64,000 nt of DNA from Mesorhizobium sp. ORS 3359 (GTDB lineage Bacteria > Pseudomonadota > Alphaproteobacteria > Rhizobiales > Rhizobiaceae): positions 1 to 64,000 of the forward strand of contig CCNC01000071.1 of assembly GCA_000824845.1 (NCBI GenBank). Direction: 5' to 3'. The position numbers and the translations under genes were made by a program. Under the pieces are notes generated by a model. That model saw nothing but the letters and a program-made list of their open reading frames with translations. It made no database searches and had not been told where the DNA came from. Below, piece by piece: positions 42,372 to 51,105 of this stretch (position 1 is the first letter of the stretch; every line of letters starts with the position of its first letter).

Positions 42372-43117
42372 GCCCCCATACGGTGAGCCTGAAAGGCTTT
42401 GCAGCCTCAAGACGCAAAATAGGCATGGGATTGTTGCTGTCAAGTTAATTCCCGGTATATTTCTTGCTTGGTTGCGCTTGTGTCCTTTTTGCCCATTTCT
42501 TCGCGCCCCTGACGCCGTCGCCGGCGTCCCTTAGCCTCTTGATGTTGTCCATAAACGGCTTGATGAGCGCGGCATCCCGCCCCTTCGCCCGCGGGATGCA
42601 CGTGGCGGTTTCGCGATTTGACGTGCTGCGTACTGCTTCGTGCTTCAGGATCAGCGATAAAGCTCGGCCTTGCGGAATTGGCTTGGCGCGCGGCGCAGCG
42701 GCACGATTTGAGACGGGTCGCCCCTTGTAGCTAAGGATCAGCAGCACCGCGTCTATGTGGACAAGCTGGTGAGCCAGGACCGCGCCCTTGAACCGGAACG
42801 CTTGGCTACAAGCATGTTGATTTCGTGTTCGTATCGGGTGGAGCGGACGATAGGGGCAACTCTCGGCATGCCCGAATTTCATGGGAACCCGCCAGGTCGC
42901 GCCTCGTCTAAGTTGGTGCTTTTGCTACAGGCCGTAAAAGCTTCCAAACGCTTGCATTTGGTGTACGTGCACTATCCGCGGTGGTCAGAGTATTGTTGAG
43001 ATCGTCCGTTAGAAATAGTGATATGTCGAGGACAGAAGACTGTATTGGTGGGTTTGAGTAAAATGTGAAAGCCAATCGATACGCCTCCCTAAATGTGGGT
43101 TGCCCCGGATCATTCCA
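42372..43117. other. 746-bp region with no assignable gene
   Basis: There are open frames on both strands, for example a minus-strand frame of 145 codons at 42445-42882 ending in a lysine-rich tail. I recognise no family in any frame and see no good ribosome site. Composition is island-like. It probably holds gene remnants and the promoter for the nuclease-helicase gene. Confidence 0.5.
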
Positions 43118-46100
43118 ATGCAGAAAATCGGCAAGGAATTACAGCTGAGCGCCTCCGACCTGGTCGGACATCTGAATTGCGGACACCTGACAGCACTCGA
43201 TCGCCTTGTCGCGGACGGCGACCTCAAGAAGCCTTATGTCTGGGACCCGTTTCTGGAAATCCTCCAACAGCGCGGCGCCCAGCATGAAGCGGGCTTCATC
43301 GATCATCTGCGCGCCTCGGGGGTCGCGCTGATCGTCATCGACGGAAAAGGGGTTGACGGCAATGCCGTAGCGGCCACGCTGGACGCCATGCGGGCCGGCG
43401 CCCCAGTCATTGTCCAGGCTGCCCTGCGGGCTGCGCCTTTCGCGGGACGCGCCGACATTCTCCGCCGCATCGAAGTGCCGAGCAAGCTCGGCGCCTGGTC
43501 CTACGAAGTGATCGACACCAAGCTCGCCCGCGAAACCAAAGGCGGGACGGTCCTGCAGCTGTGCCTTTATTCCGATCTCCTCGCCGGGGCGCAGGGCCGG
43601 GCGCCGGAGTTCGCCTATGTCGTGCCGCCAGTGACAGGCTTTGCGCCGGAACGCTTTCGCCTCAGCGACTACGCGGCCTATTTCCGCTATGTCAGGGGCC
43701 GGCTGCAGGCTGCGGTCGGCGCCGACGAAGATATTTATCCGGAGCCGGTGCCATATTGCGATATCTGCCGCTGGCGGGGAGACTGCGACAAGCGCCGCCG
43801 CGAGGATGATCACCTCTCGCTCGTCGCCGGCATCAGCGCGATCCAGCGAAGCGAACTCGAGCGCCATGGCATCGCCACGATGACTGCGCTCGGCGAGCTC
43901 CCCTTGCCTTTGCCGTGGAAGCCGGATCGGGGCGCGGCGTCCTCCTATGTGCGGATCCGAGAGCAGGCCCGAATCCAGGTGATGGGCCGCACGGCCCAGA
44001 CCCTGTTGCATGAGCGGCTCCCGATAGAATCCGGGTTCGGCCTCTGCCGGCTGCCGGAGCCGGACCAAGGAGACATCTTCTTCGATCTGGAAGGTGACCC
44101 CTTTGTTGGCGAAGGCGGACGGGAGTATCTGTTTGGTTATGCCTTCAAGGCCGCGTCGGGCGAGATGAGCTATGTCGGCGACTGGTGCTTCACGCCGGCT
44201 GACGAGAAGGCGGCGTTCGAACGCTTCATCGACTTCGTGACCGAGCGCCGCAAACTTCACCCCAATCTGCACGTCTATCACTACGCGCCTTATGAACCGG
44301 GTGCTCTCAAGCGGCTTATGGGACGATATGCCAGCCGCGAGGAACAGGTCGATGGCCTGCTGCGCGGCCAAATCCTGGTCGATCTTTACGGGGTGGTGCG
44401 CCATGCTGTGCGGGCGAGCGTCGAGAGCTATTCGATCAAGAAGCTGGAGCCCCTTTTCGGCTTTGTCCGGGCCGTCGCGCTGCAGGATGCAAATCGCGCG
44501 CTGAACAAGGTGCAGGCCTGCCTCGAACTAGGCGATCCGGCCGGCATCACCCAAGCCGATCGCGAAGCGGTGACCGGCTACAACAAGGACGATTGCCTCT
44601 CGACGGCCAGCCTTCGGGGCTGGCTCGAGGCGCTTCGCGCGGAAGCTGAAGGCGGGGGCGAGATCATTGCGCGCCCAATACTCGTGCCCGAGGAAGCCAC
44701 GGCCGAGATCACGGCCTGGCAGGCCCGGATCGAAGCCCTGGTGGCGCGCCTAATGAACGGCATCCCGGTCGATCCGGCTCAGCGAACGGCGGTCGAGCAC
44801 GCGCAATCTCTCCTTGCCAACATTCTCGATTGGCACCGTCGGGAAAAGAAGGCCACTTGGTGGGAGTATTTCCGCCTGGCCGGCCTTTCGGTCGAAGAGC
44901 TGTTTGACGAGCGGGCGGCCATTTCCGGCCTGAGCTTCCGGCAGGTCGCCGGTGGGACCGCTAAGGCGCCGGTTCACCGCTATCAGTTTCCCGCGCAGGA
45001 AGCCGAATTCCGGGGAGGGGAGGATTTGCGCAGCGTCGGCGGCGGGACATTCGGCAAGGTCGTGGCGGTCGATCTCGAGAACCGGCTGATCGACATCAAG
45101 AAGCGCGGCGATACCGCCGACGTTCATCCCGATGCGGTGTTCGAGCACGGCGATGTCGACAGCAAGGTGCTGGCGGAATCGCTGGTCAGAATCGGTGAGC
45201 ATGTCGCCGAGCACGGTATGGCGGGACCGGGACCGTTCAAGGCTGCACGCCATCTTCTGCAACGCTTGCCGCCCGATGTCGGCGGCGCTCCGTTGCGAAA
45301 GCCGGATGAGACGATTGCGGCGGCCGCATGCCGACTGGTGACGGTGCTCGACGGTGTATTGCCCATCCAGGGGCCGCCCGGCGCCGGCAAGACCTATACC
45401 GGCGCGCGGATGATCCTCGAGCTTGTCCGGGCAGGGCTGCGCGTCGGGGTCACCGCCAACAGCCACAAGGTCATTCGCAACCTGCTCGACGCTGCGATCG
45501 AGGAGGCGCGGCAGCAGGGAGTTGATCTCCGGTGCATGCACAAAGTGGCCGAGAAAACGGAAGATATCGCCCATATTTCATTTTCGACCGACAACGCCGA
45601 AGTCCTGAGCGCCGCGGGGAAAGTCAACCATGTCATCGCCGGGACCGGTTGGATGTGGTCGCGCCCTGATGCTGTGGGCGCAGTTGACGTCCTGTTCATC
45701 GACGAGGCTGCGCAGATGTCGCTCGCTAACGTGCTTGCGATTTCACCAGCCGCAACAAGTCTAGTCCTGCTTGGCGACCCGCAGCAGCTTGAACAGCCGA
45801 TGCAGGGCTCGCATCCAGAAGGCGCCGACATCTCGGCCCTCGAGCATCTGTTGGCCGGGCGACAGACGATAGGCGAGGAGGAAGGGCTGTTCCTTGATCA
45901 GACCTGGCGCCTGCATCCTTCGATCTGCGCCTATACCTCTGAACTCTTTTATGAGGGCAGGCTGCATCCACGCCCCGGTCTGGAGAACCAGTCCATTCTG
46001 ATGGACGGTCCGCTCGGCGGCGCCGGCCTGCGCTATATCCCCGTGCCTCATGCCGGCAACCAGAGCGTAAGCCCGCAAGAAGCGGACCGGGTCGGCAAGG

Positions 46101-46510
46101 TCGTGGAGGAGATCCTGAACGCGGGCGCACGCTGGATCAACCGTGAAGGGGTGGAAGCTCCGCTCAAGCTGGAAGACATCCTCATCATCGCTCCCTACAA
46201 CGCCCAGGTGTTCGAGATCCAGGACCGGTTGCCAGGTGCCCGCGTCGGGACGGTGGACAAGTTCCAGGGCCAGGAAGCGCCTATCGTCATCTATTCGGTG
46301 ACGACTTCGAGCTATGCCGACGCGCCACGAGGCATGGAATTCCTCTATAGCGCAAACAGGCTCAACGTAGCGACATCGCGCGCAAAATGTCTTTGCATCA
46401 TCGTCGCAAGTCCCGACATCTTCGAGCCCGATTGCCGGACGCCTCGGCAAATGCAGCTGGCTAACGCTTTCTGCCGGTACCTGGAAATGGCTTCCATCGT
46501 GGACTTGTGA
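43118..46510 (+). CDS. RecB-like nuclease / RNase H-like / SF1 helicase fusion (TM0106 type)
   Basis: 1130-aa three-part enzyme. An N-terminal Cas4/RecB-like nuclease (about 1-230) has AGRADIL, VIDTKLARETKGG, QLCLYSDLL and a cysteine cluster YCDICRWRGDC suited to an Fe-S site. A YprB-like RNase H/DnaQ domain (about 315-500) has DIFFDLEGDPF and TGYNKDDCLST. A C-terminal SF1 helicase has Walker A IQGPPGAGKTYTG (about 750), DEAAQMSL (about 861) and VDKFQGQEAPIVIYS. The start at ATG 43118 is preferred over TTG 43100. It ends 133 bp before zorA on the same strand and may belong to the defence block. Confidence 0.88.
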   Translation: MQKIGKELQLSASDLVGHLNCGHLTALDRLVADGDLKKPYVWDPFLEILQQRGAQHEAGFIDHLRASGVALIVIDGKGVDGNAVAATLDAMRAGAPVIVQAALRAAPFAGRADILRRIEVPSKLGAWSYEVIDTKLARETKGGTVLQLCLYSDLLAGAQGRAPEFAYVVPPVTGFAPERFRLSDYAAYFRYVRGRLQAAVGADEDIYPEPVPYCDICRWRGDCDKRRREDDHLSLVAGISAIQRSELERHGIATMTALGELPLPLPWKPDRGAASSYVRIREQARIQVMGRTAQTLLHERLPIESGFGLCRLPEPDQGDIFFDLEGDPFVGEGGREYLFGYAFKAASGEMSYVGDWCFTPADEKAAFERFIDFVTERRKLHPNLHVYHYAPYEPGALKRLMGRYASREEQVDGLLRGQILVDLYGVVRHAVRASVESYSIKKLEPLFGFVRAVALQDANRALNKVQACLELGDPAGITQADREAVTGYNKDDCLSTASLRGWLEALRAEAEGGGEIIARPILVPEEATAEITAWQARIEALVARLMNGIPVDPAQRTAVEHAQSLLANILDWHRREKKATWWEYFRLAGLSVEELFDERAAISGLSFRQVAGGTAKAPVHRYQFPAQEAEFRGGEDLRSVGGGTFGKVVAVDLENRLIDIKKRGDTADVHPDAVFEHGDVDSKVLAESLVRIGEHVAEHGMAGPGPFKAARHLLQRLPPDVGGAPLRKPDETIAAAACRLVTVLDGVLPIQGPPGAGKTYTGARMILELVRAGLRVGVTANSHKVIRNLLDAAIEEARQQGVDLRCMHKVAEKTEDIAHISFSTDNAEVLSAAGKVNHVIAGTGWMWSRPDAVGAVDVLFIDEAAQMSLANVLAISPAATSLVLLGDPQQLEQPMQGSHPEGADISALEHLLAGRQTIGEEEGLFLDQTWRLHPSICAYTSELFYEGRLHPRPGLENQSILMDGPLGGAGLRYIPVPHAGNQSVSPQEADRVGKVVEEILNAGARWINREGVEAPLKLEDILIIAPYNAQVFEIQDRLPGARVGTVDKFQGQEAPIVIYSVTTSSYADAPRGMEFLYSANRLNVATSRAKCLCIIVASPDIFEPDCRTPRQMQLANAFCRYLEMASIVDL

Positions 46511-46643
46511 GCGAACAAGCTATCTGTTTCGTCCCCGAAGCAGGCCGCGATCGGCTCTGTGGATGTGGAGCAATGTTGCGGAAGCCTTGCAACCTGCGTT
46601 GCAAACAATAAAAGTCTCTGGCGGGCGACTAAGGGGCGGGTTC

Positions 46644-48815
46644 ATGTTCGTGTTCTTCAATTGGCTAACGCGGTCAGTACTATTCTGGCTGATCGCTGCT
46701 GCCGCGGTTCTCCTGGCGGCAAAAGAGTTACCGTTCATCAATCTACCGTTGGTGTGGGGCACAATCCTGGGCGCCACATCCGGGAACATCGAGTCCATTA
46801 GCAAACCGGCATTCGCGTACGGACTTGCCGGCGGTCTCTTCTTCACCGGAATCGGTTTCGCGGCTGCCTTCTACATTTGCCACGTTTTTCCGGTCCAGAT
46901 CGCGCTGTGGCGTGCGACGGGTCAGGTCACCCGGGCCAAGGGCAAGGAGCGAGGGCGGGACGCCATTCGCAAATCCTTCGCCTCAAACTTCGAGAGTCTG
47001 CGCCAGACTCTCGAGCGAAATTCATTGATCGGGCATGCATGGCTCGAATTCGAAGAGACGCTGTTCAACACCGACGGCGACAGAGCGATTGGCAACACTG
47101 TCCGGCCGCAGACTTTTTTCAATCTGGCGCTGGCCCGCGAGAGGTTGAGCGGCCTCAAGATGATGAACGCGGTGCCCGGCTATTTTGTAGGCGTTGGGCT
47201 GCTTCTGACGTTCATTGGCCTGGTCTTCGCTCTTTACAAGGCCGGGGCGGCCGCAAATGCCGGCGACGCCGACAAGATGGCCCAAGAGATGGGCGCGCTT
47301 CTGCAGATCGCCACTTTCAAGTTCTCAACCTCGATCGCGGGACTGGGTGCCTCCATCGTCTTGTCCGTCATTTTTCGTTGGTATTTTGTCTTGGTCGAAA
47401 GTGCATTCGAGCGATTCAACGCCACGCTCGAGCGTGGCCTGCTCTATACCGCGCCACAATCGATCTCGTTGGAAATGAACAGGACCCTGCAGGATCAGTT
47501 GGTGCAACTGAAGGACATCACTCAAGGTGAGTTCTTCAGTCGCATGGGGTCCGAGCTCGCACCGAGGCTGAATGCCGCGATCGTTGAAGCGATGGCTCCG
47601 GTGACCGACCAGATAGGAAACGCTGTTGGCAGCCTGACTGCCAACAGCCAGGACGGCGTGCAACAGATGCTGCACAAATTCACCGACTCCTTGCAGCACG
47701 GAGCTGGGACGGAACTTCGCGAGCTCGCAGCAACCCTGAAGCAGCTCCAGATGTCCATCGTTGAAATGCAGGGTGGGCTACGCGGCAGCGGCGACGAGTT
47801 TGCAACCAAGCTGTCCGATGCGGCAGACAATCTGAACCGCATGGTGGAGCGCGCGGGCCAAAGCTTCGAGACGAGCTCGGGCCAAAGCCGCGATGCGTTG
47901 GCGACAGTCATGGATTTGCTCCGCCAGACAATGGAGAAAGCCAACGCTGAAATAGACACTGCCCTTGGCACAGCAGCCAGCGGTGCGTCCACCAAGCTCG
48001 AGGCGGCCATGGGCCTTGTCATGGACAAGCTCGACAAGCGGATTGGCGAGTTGGGAGATGGTCTGCAAACGATGCAGAGGACCATGGGAGAACACGGAGA
48101 CGCGGCCAGAAGGCAGATCGAGGTCTCGGTTTCGCAATCCACCGACATGCAAAAAGCTGTTTTGTCGGAGTTGGAAGCCACAGTTCAGGGTATATCGGGT
48201 CGGATCAGCAGCGCGGTCGAAGATGCCGTCGCTTCAGTAGGTAGGCGATTTGATGAGCTTGCCGCTTCCATGCGAGCGATTGAGGGCGCATTGATCGGTC
48301 AGAAGGCAGCACTCGAGGGAGCATCAAGCGAAGCCAGAAAGACCGCAGAAGCGCTCGGAAAGAGTGCCCAGAGCGTTCAGGCAGCGACCGCGCCGCTTGT
48401 CAGCGTCGGCGATCGCTTCTCGTTGGCCACGGAGAAGATGACGGAGGGAGTCACAGCGACCCTTGATGCGCTCAAACTGGCGCAATCAGAGATGGCTGGA
48501 CTCGCCGCGGATCTCTCGGCGGCCAACAAGTCATCTGGCGACTTCTGGAACAATTTTGCAGGCAAATTCGATGACGTCGACACGGCGCTCGGCCAAGCCG
48601 TGTCTGTGCTGTCTAGATCCACGAGCGACCAGCAACAAAGGCTTGAAACACACGTGCAGAGCGTAGACAGGGGCCTATCGGAAGCAATCGGCAAGCTTTC
48701 GGGCATCCTGACCCAGATGTCCGACAGCGCGGAGTCCATTGCCGATAGTCTGGAAGCCGCGAAGGTGGGTGGTGCTTTGAGCAGCTCCAACGGTGCGCGC
48801 GGGACCCAGCAATGA
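46644..48815 (+). CDS. zorA: Zorya anti-phage protein ZorA (MotA/ExbB-like)
   Basis: 723-aa inner-membrane motor subunit. Membrane segments lie near residues 10-27, 58-80, 180-198 and 228-250; the third and fourth carry the MotA/ExbB-like core (PGYFVGVGLLLTFIGLVFAL and FSTSIAGLGASIVLSVIF). The remaining ~470 residues are a long helical, coiled-coil-rich tail, as in ZorA, which projects into the cytoplasm. The start at 46644 has AAGGGGCGGG just upstream; an ATG at 46563 would add 27 residues with a weak site. The stop overlaps zorB by four bases. Confidence 0.92.
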   Translation: MFVFFNWLTRSVLFWLIAAAAVLLAAKELPFINLPLVWGTILGATSGNIESISKPAFAYGLAGGLFFTGIGFAAAFYICHVFPVQIALWRATGQVTRAKGKERGRDAIRKSFASNFESLRQTLERNSLIGHAWLEFEETLFNTDGDRAIGNTVRPQTFFNLALARERLSGLKMMNAVPGYFVGVGLLLTFIGLVFALYKAGAAANAGDADKMAQEMGALLQIATFKFSTSIAGLGASIVLSVIFRWYFVLVESAFERFNATLERGLLYTAPQSISLEMNRTLQDQLVQLKDITQGEFFSRMGSELAPRLNAAIVEAMAPVTDQIGNAVGSLTANSQDGVQQMLHKFTDSLQHGAGTELRELAATLKQLQMSIVEMQGGLRGSGDEFATKLSDAADNLNRMVERAGQSFETSSGQSRDALATVMDLLRQTMEKANAEIDTALGTAASGASTKLEAAMGLVMDKLDKRIGELGDGLQTMQRTMGEHGDAARRQIEVSVSQSTDMQKAVLSELEATVQGISGRISSAVEDAVASVGRRFDELAASMRAIEGALIGQKAALEGASSEARKTAEALGKSAQSVQAATAPLVSVGDRFSLATEKMTEGVTATLDALKLAQSEMAGLAADLSAANKSSGDFWNNFAGKFDDVDTALGQAVSVLSRSTSDQQQRLETHVQSVDRGLSEAIGKLSGILTQMSDSAESIADSLEAAKVGGALSSSNGARGTQQ

Positions 48816-49720
48816 TCGTCGCCGAGCCCGATCACCGAGCTGTGTCTCACGCCGAGGAGGACGAGAACTATTTCGTGTCGATGACCGATATGATGGTCGG
48901 CATCCTGTTTATCTTCATCATCATGCTGATGGTGTTTGCCCTGCATTTTCGACAGCAGACCGATGAGACCGTGAAGTTGACAGCGGAGCAGCAGCAGCAA
49001 TTGCAAAAAGCAAACGAGTTGGCAGAGCAGATAGCTCAACTGCGCCGCCAGATAGCAGCCGAGATCGCCGAATTGAACAAAGCTGACCAGGCGCGTGCCA
49101 GGCTGCTGGAGAAAATTCAGCGCAAACTGGACGAAGTGGGCCTCAAAGTCACAATCGAGCGTGAGACCGGAGTACTACGACTTACGGAAGAGGCCATTCG
49201 CTTCTCGCCGGACAGCTCGGCGCTGGACGACACTGCCAAACGCAATGTCGATGCTGTGGCAAAGGTCCTGCTTGACGTGCTCGCCAACTATGCCGCCTGC
49301 CCGGACACCGAGACCTGCCCAGGCGCCTCCGGCTACGTTGTCGAAACGGTCTTTATTGAAGGTCACACCGACAGGACCGGGGACGACGGCCGGAACTGGC
49401 AGCTTTCCACTGAAAGAGCTGTCAACACCTATCGCAGGATCGTCGACAATTTCCCAGGTCTGCGCAAGCTGCGCAATTCCGATCATCGCGAGATACTGTC
49501 GGTTTCCGGCTATGCGTACACGCGCCCGGCGACCGAGCAGGACGATAGCGAAGGCTTCCGCATCAATCGCAGGATCGATCTGCGTTTTGTAATGGAAGCC
49601 GATCGACGCGAAAGGTTGACGGAAGTCCTCGATCTTCTGGACAAGATGGAAAAGAAGGTCGGCGAGCTGAGCCCGACCGGAACACCTGTCATCTCGACTG
49701 CTCCGACGGCAAGGCCATAA
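48812..49720 (+). CDS. zorB: Zorya anti-phage protein ZorB (MotB/OmpA-like)
   Basis: 302-aa motor partner. A short cytoplasmic N-terminus leads into one membrane helix (about 25-46) starting FVSMTDMMVGILFIF; Asp26 is in the place of the proton-carrying Asp of ZorB/MotB. A coiled linker (about 50-115) precedes an OmpA-like peptidoglycan-binding domain with FIEGHTDRTGDDGRNWQLS and GFRINRRIDLRFVM. Two cysteines in CPDTETCPG resemble the disulfide region seen in ZorB. ATGA coupling with zorA fixes the start. Confidence 0.93.
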   Translation: MIVAEPDHRAVSHAEEDENYFVSMTDMMVGILFIFIIMLMVFALHFRQQTDETVKLTAEQQQQLQKANELAEQIAQLRRQIAAEIAELNKADQARARLLEKIQRKLDEVGLKVTIERETGVLRLTEEAIRFSPDSSALDDTAKRNVDAVAKVLLDVLANYAACPDTETCPGASGYVVETVFIEGHTDRTGDDGRNWQLSTERAVNTYRRIVDNFPGLRKLRNSDHREILSVSGYAYTRPATEQDDSEGFRINRRIDLRFVMEADRRERLTEVLDLLDKMEKKVGELSPTGTPVISTAPTARP

Positions 49721-49722
49721 GA

Positions 49723-51105
49723 TTGAGCAAACATCTCAAGGAGGCGATCGCAGAACTGCTCATACGCCACGGCGTGCCGGCGCGTGCGTCGGCGCCTGCG
49801 CAGATCGAGATCACGGCGGGCAAGCTGCGCGATACTGACGGTGACGCACCTCGGACAAAGGACTATGACGCGATATCCGAACAGCTGGCGCTCACACTTT
49901 CAAAAGGCGATAGCATCACCGGCAGGCAGGCACGCGACGGCGCATGGTGTCTTTGGCAGACCCGGTTCGCGATCGCGACGGACCCGGCGATGCTCGAGCC
50001 TTTTCTCGGGCAGCTTCGTGGGTTGAAGCACAAGGGTGCCTCCAGGGCGCTAGCTCTTTCATATTTGATCAGCTTCCACGAAGATCGACCAGGCCTTTCA
50101 GCCGTGGCCGCCACGCTGCGCGACCTTGCCGCCGTCGCCGGAAAGCCGTTTGACACGCTGGAGGAGAAGTACCGGATATTCGACATCAGCGACGGGCCGC
50201 GGCGGATAGGCGAGGCAGCGTTCGCGCACCGAAAGTCGCCTCGCACCGTGCTGGCAGAACAAGGACTACAGATGGAACTCGTACTCGGTGGCGGCTTTGT
50301 TGAGCCATGCGCCCGGCGAGTGCTTGAGCGCGTCGCGGAAGACAAAAGGCTGCCTTCGCTCGAACGCATCGATTTCGTGAAGCTGATTTCAGTTAATGGC
50401 GAAACGAAGCGGCTGAACTTTCCCGGCCACAAGGACCTCGTCGCCAATGCATTGCTGCTGCCATATGCAAACCAAAGACCAGATGAGGCCATTCGCGACA
50501 GGACACTTGACCTGCTGATTTCGCTCGAAGGCGTGGGTGATCCCCGCACGCGAAGCGGCAATTGGGCAAGCATGCCGCGATCTCGTGACATCGCGGTCTC
50601 CTGGCTGACCGAGCAGGCCCTCCGGCAATTCCTGGACGTTGTCGAAGAGGTCAACCCAAACGACTATTGGCACTATCGACGGACATTCTGGGAAGCAATG
50701 CACGACAGCGATGCCATTTCGGCCGCTTGGGTCGTGATGGACCGCGAAGGGGCTCGAGAGGCACGACGGCGGTTCGGCAAGAACACCGGTTTTGCCCAGT
50801 TCACCTCCGGCGCCGTGCAGGCCGGACATGCCGTCTTGCTACTGCGTATCGGCGAGGGGGTTTGTGCGGAGTGGAGTTTCAACGGCAAATGCAGGTTCTG
50901 GCAGGATGCGCAACGTCAGGGTGCTCCGCGCCTTTATGACGATGGCTACGACGCCGAATTCTTGCGCACCGGTACAAGGTATCCGCCGATACTCGAGATT
51001 ACACACTATCCCCACACTGGGCCGAACGCCTGGCAGCATCTGGCTGCCCGCCAGATCCAGGGTATGACTGGTATGCGATTTTCACCCAAGGAGTACATGC
51101 CGTGA
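49723..51105 (+). CDS. zorC: Zorya anti-phage protein ZorC (EH-signature protein)
   Basis: 460-aa cytosolic protein with an EH_Signature-type C-terminal region: WHYRRTFWEAMHDSDAISAA, CAEWSFNGKCRFW and ITHYPHTGPNAWQHLAARQI, which carry the conserved Glu and His residues. The N-terminal half is helical. ZorC works with ZorD against invading DNA after ZorAB senses phage (family knowledge). It starts with TTG two bases after zorB and ends overlapping zorD by four bases, so the order and coupling are those of type I Zorya. Confidence 0.88.
   Translation: MSKHLKEAIAELLIRHGVPARASAPAQIEITAGKLRDTDGDAPRTKDYDAISEQLALTLSKGDSITGRQARDGAWCLWQTRFAIATDPAMLEPFLGQLRGLKHKGASRALALSYLISFHEDRPGLSAVAATLRDLAAVAGKPFDTLEEKYRIFDISDGPRRIGEAAFAHRKSPRTVLAEQGLQMELVLGGGFVEPCARRVLERVAEDKRLPSLERIDFVKLISVNGETKRLNFPGHKDLVANALLLPYANQRPDEAIRDRTLDLLISLEGVGDPRTRSGNWASMPRSRDIAVSWLTEQALRQFLDVVEEVNPNDYWHYRRTFWEAMHDSDAISAAWVVMDREGAREARRRFGKNTGFAQFTSGAVQAGHAVLLLRIGEGVCAEWSFNGKCRFWQDAQRQGAPRLYDDGYDAEFLRTGTRYPPILEITHYPHTGPNAWQHLAARQIQGMTGMRFSPKEYMP

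Noticed and set aside
42445-42882. A 145-codon minus-strand gene
   Set aside because: No family, no ribosome site, and the opposite strand is open too.
40700-43117. A left attachment site copying the tRNA-Phe 3' end
   Set aside because: I looked for GATTCGAACC/GGTTCGAATC-type matches here and in the rest of the island and found none by eye; an alignment is needed.
46563-46643. Extended ZorA start at 46563
   Set aside because: It lacks a ribosome site, while ATG 46644 has a strong one and starts directly before the first membrane helix.
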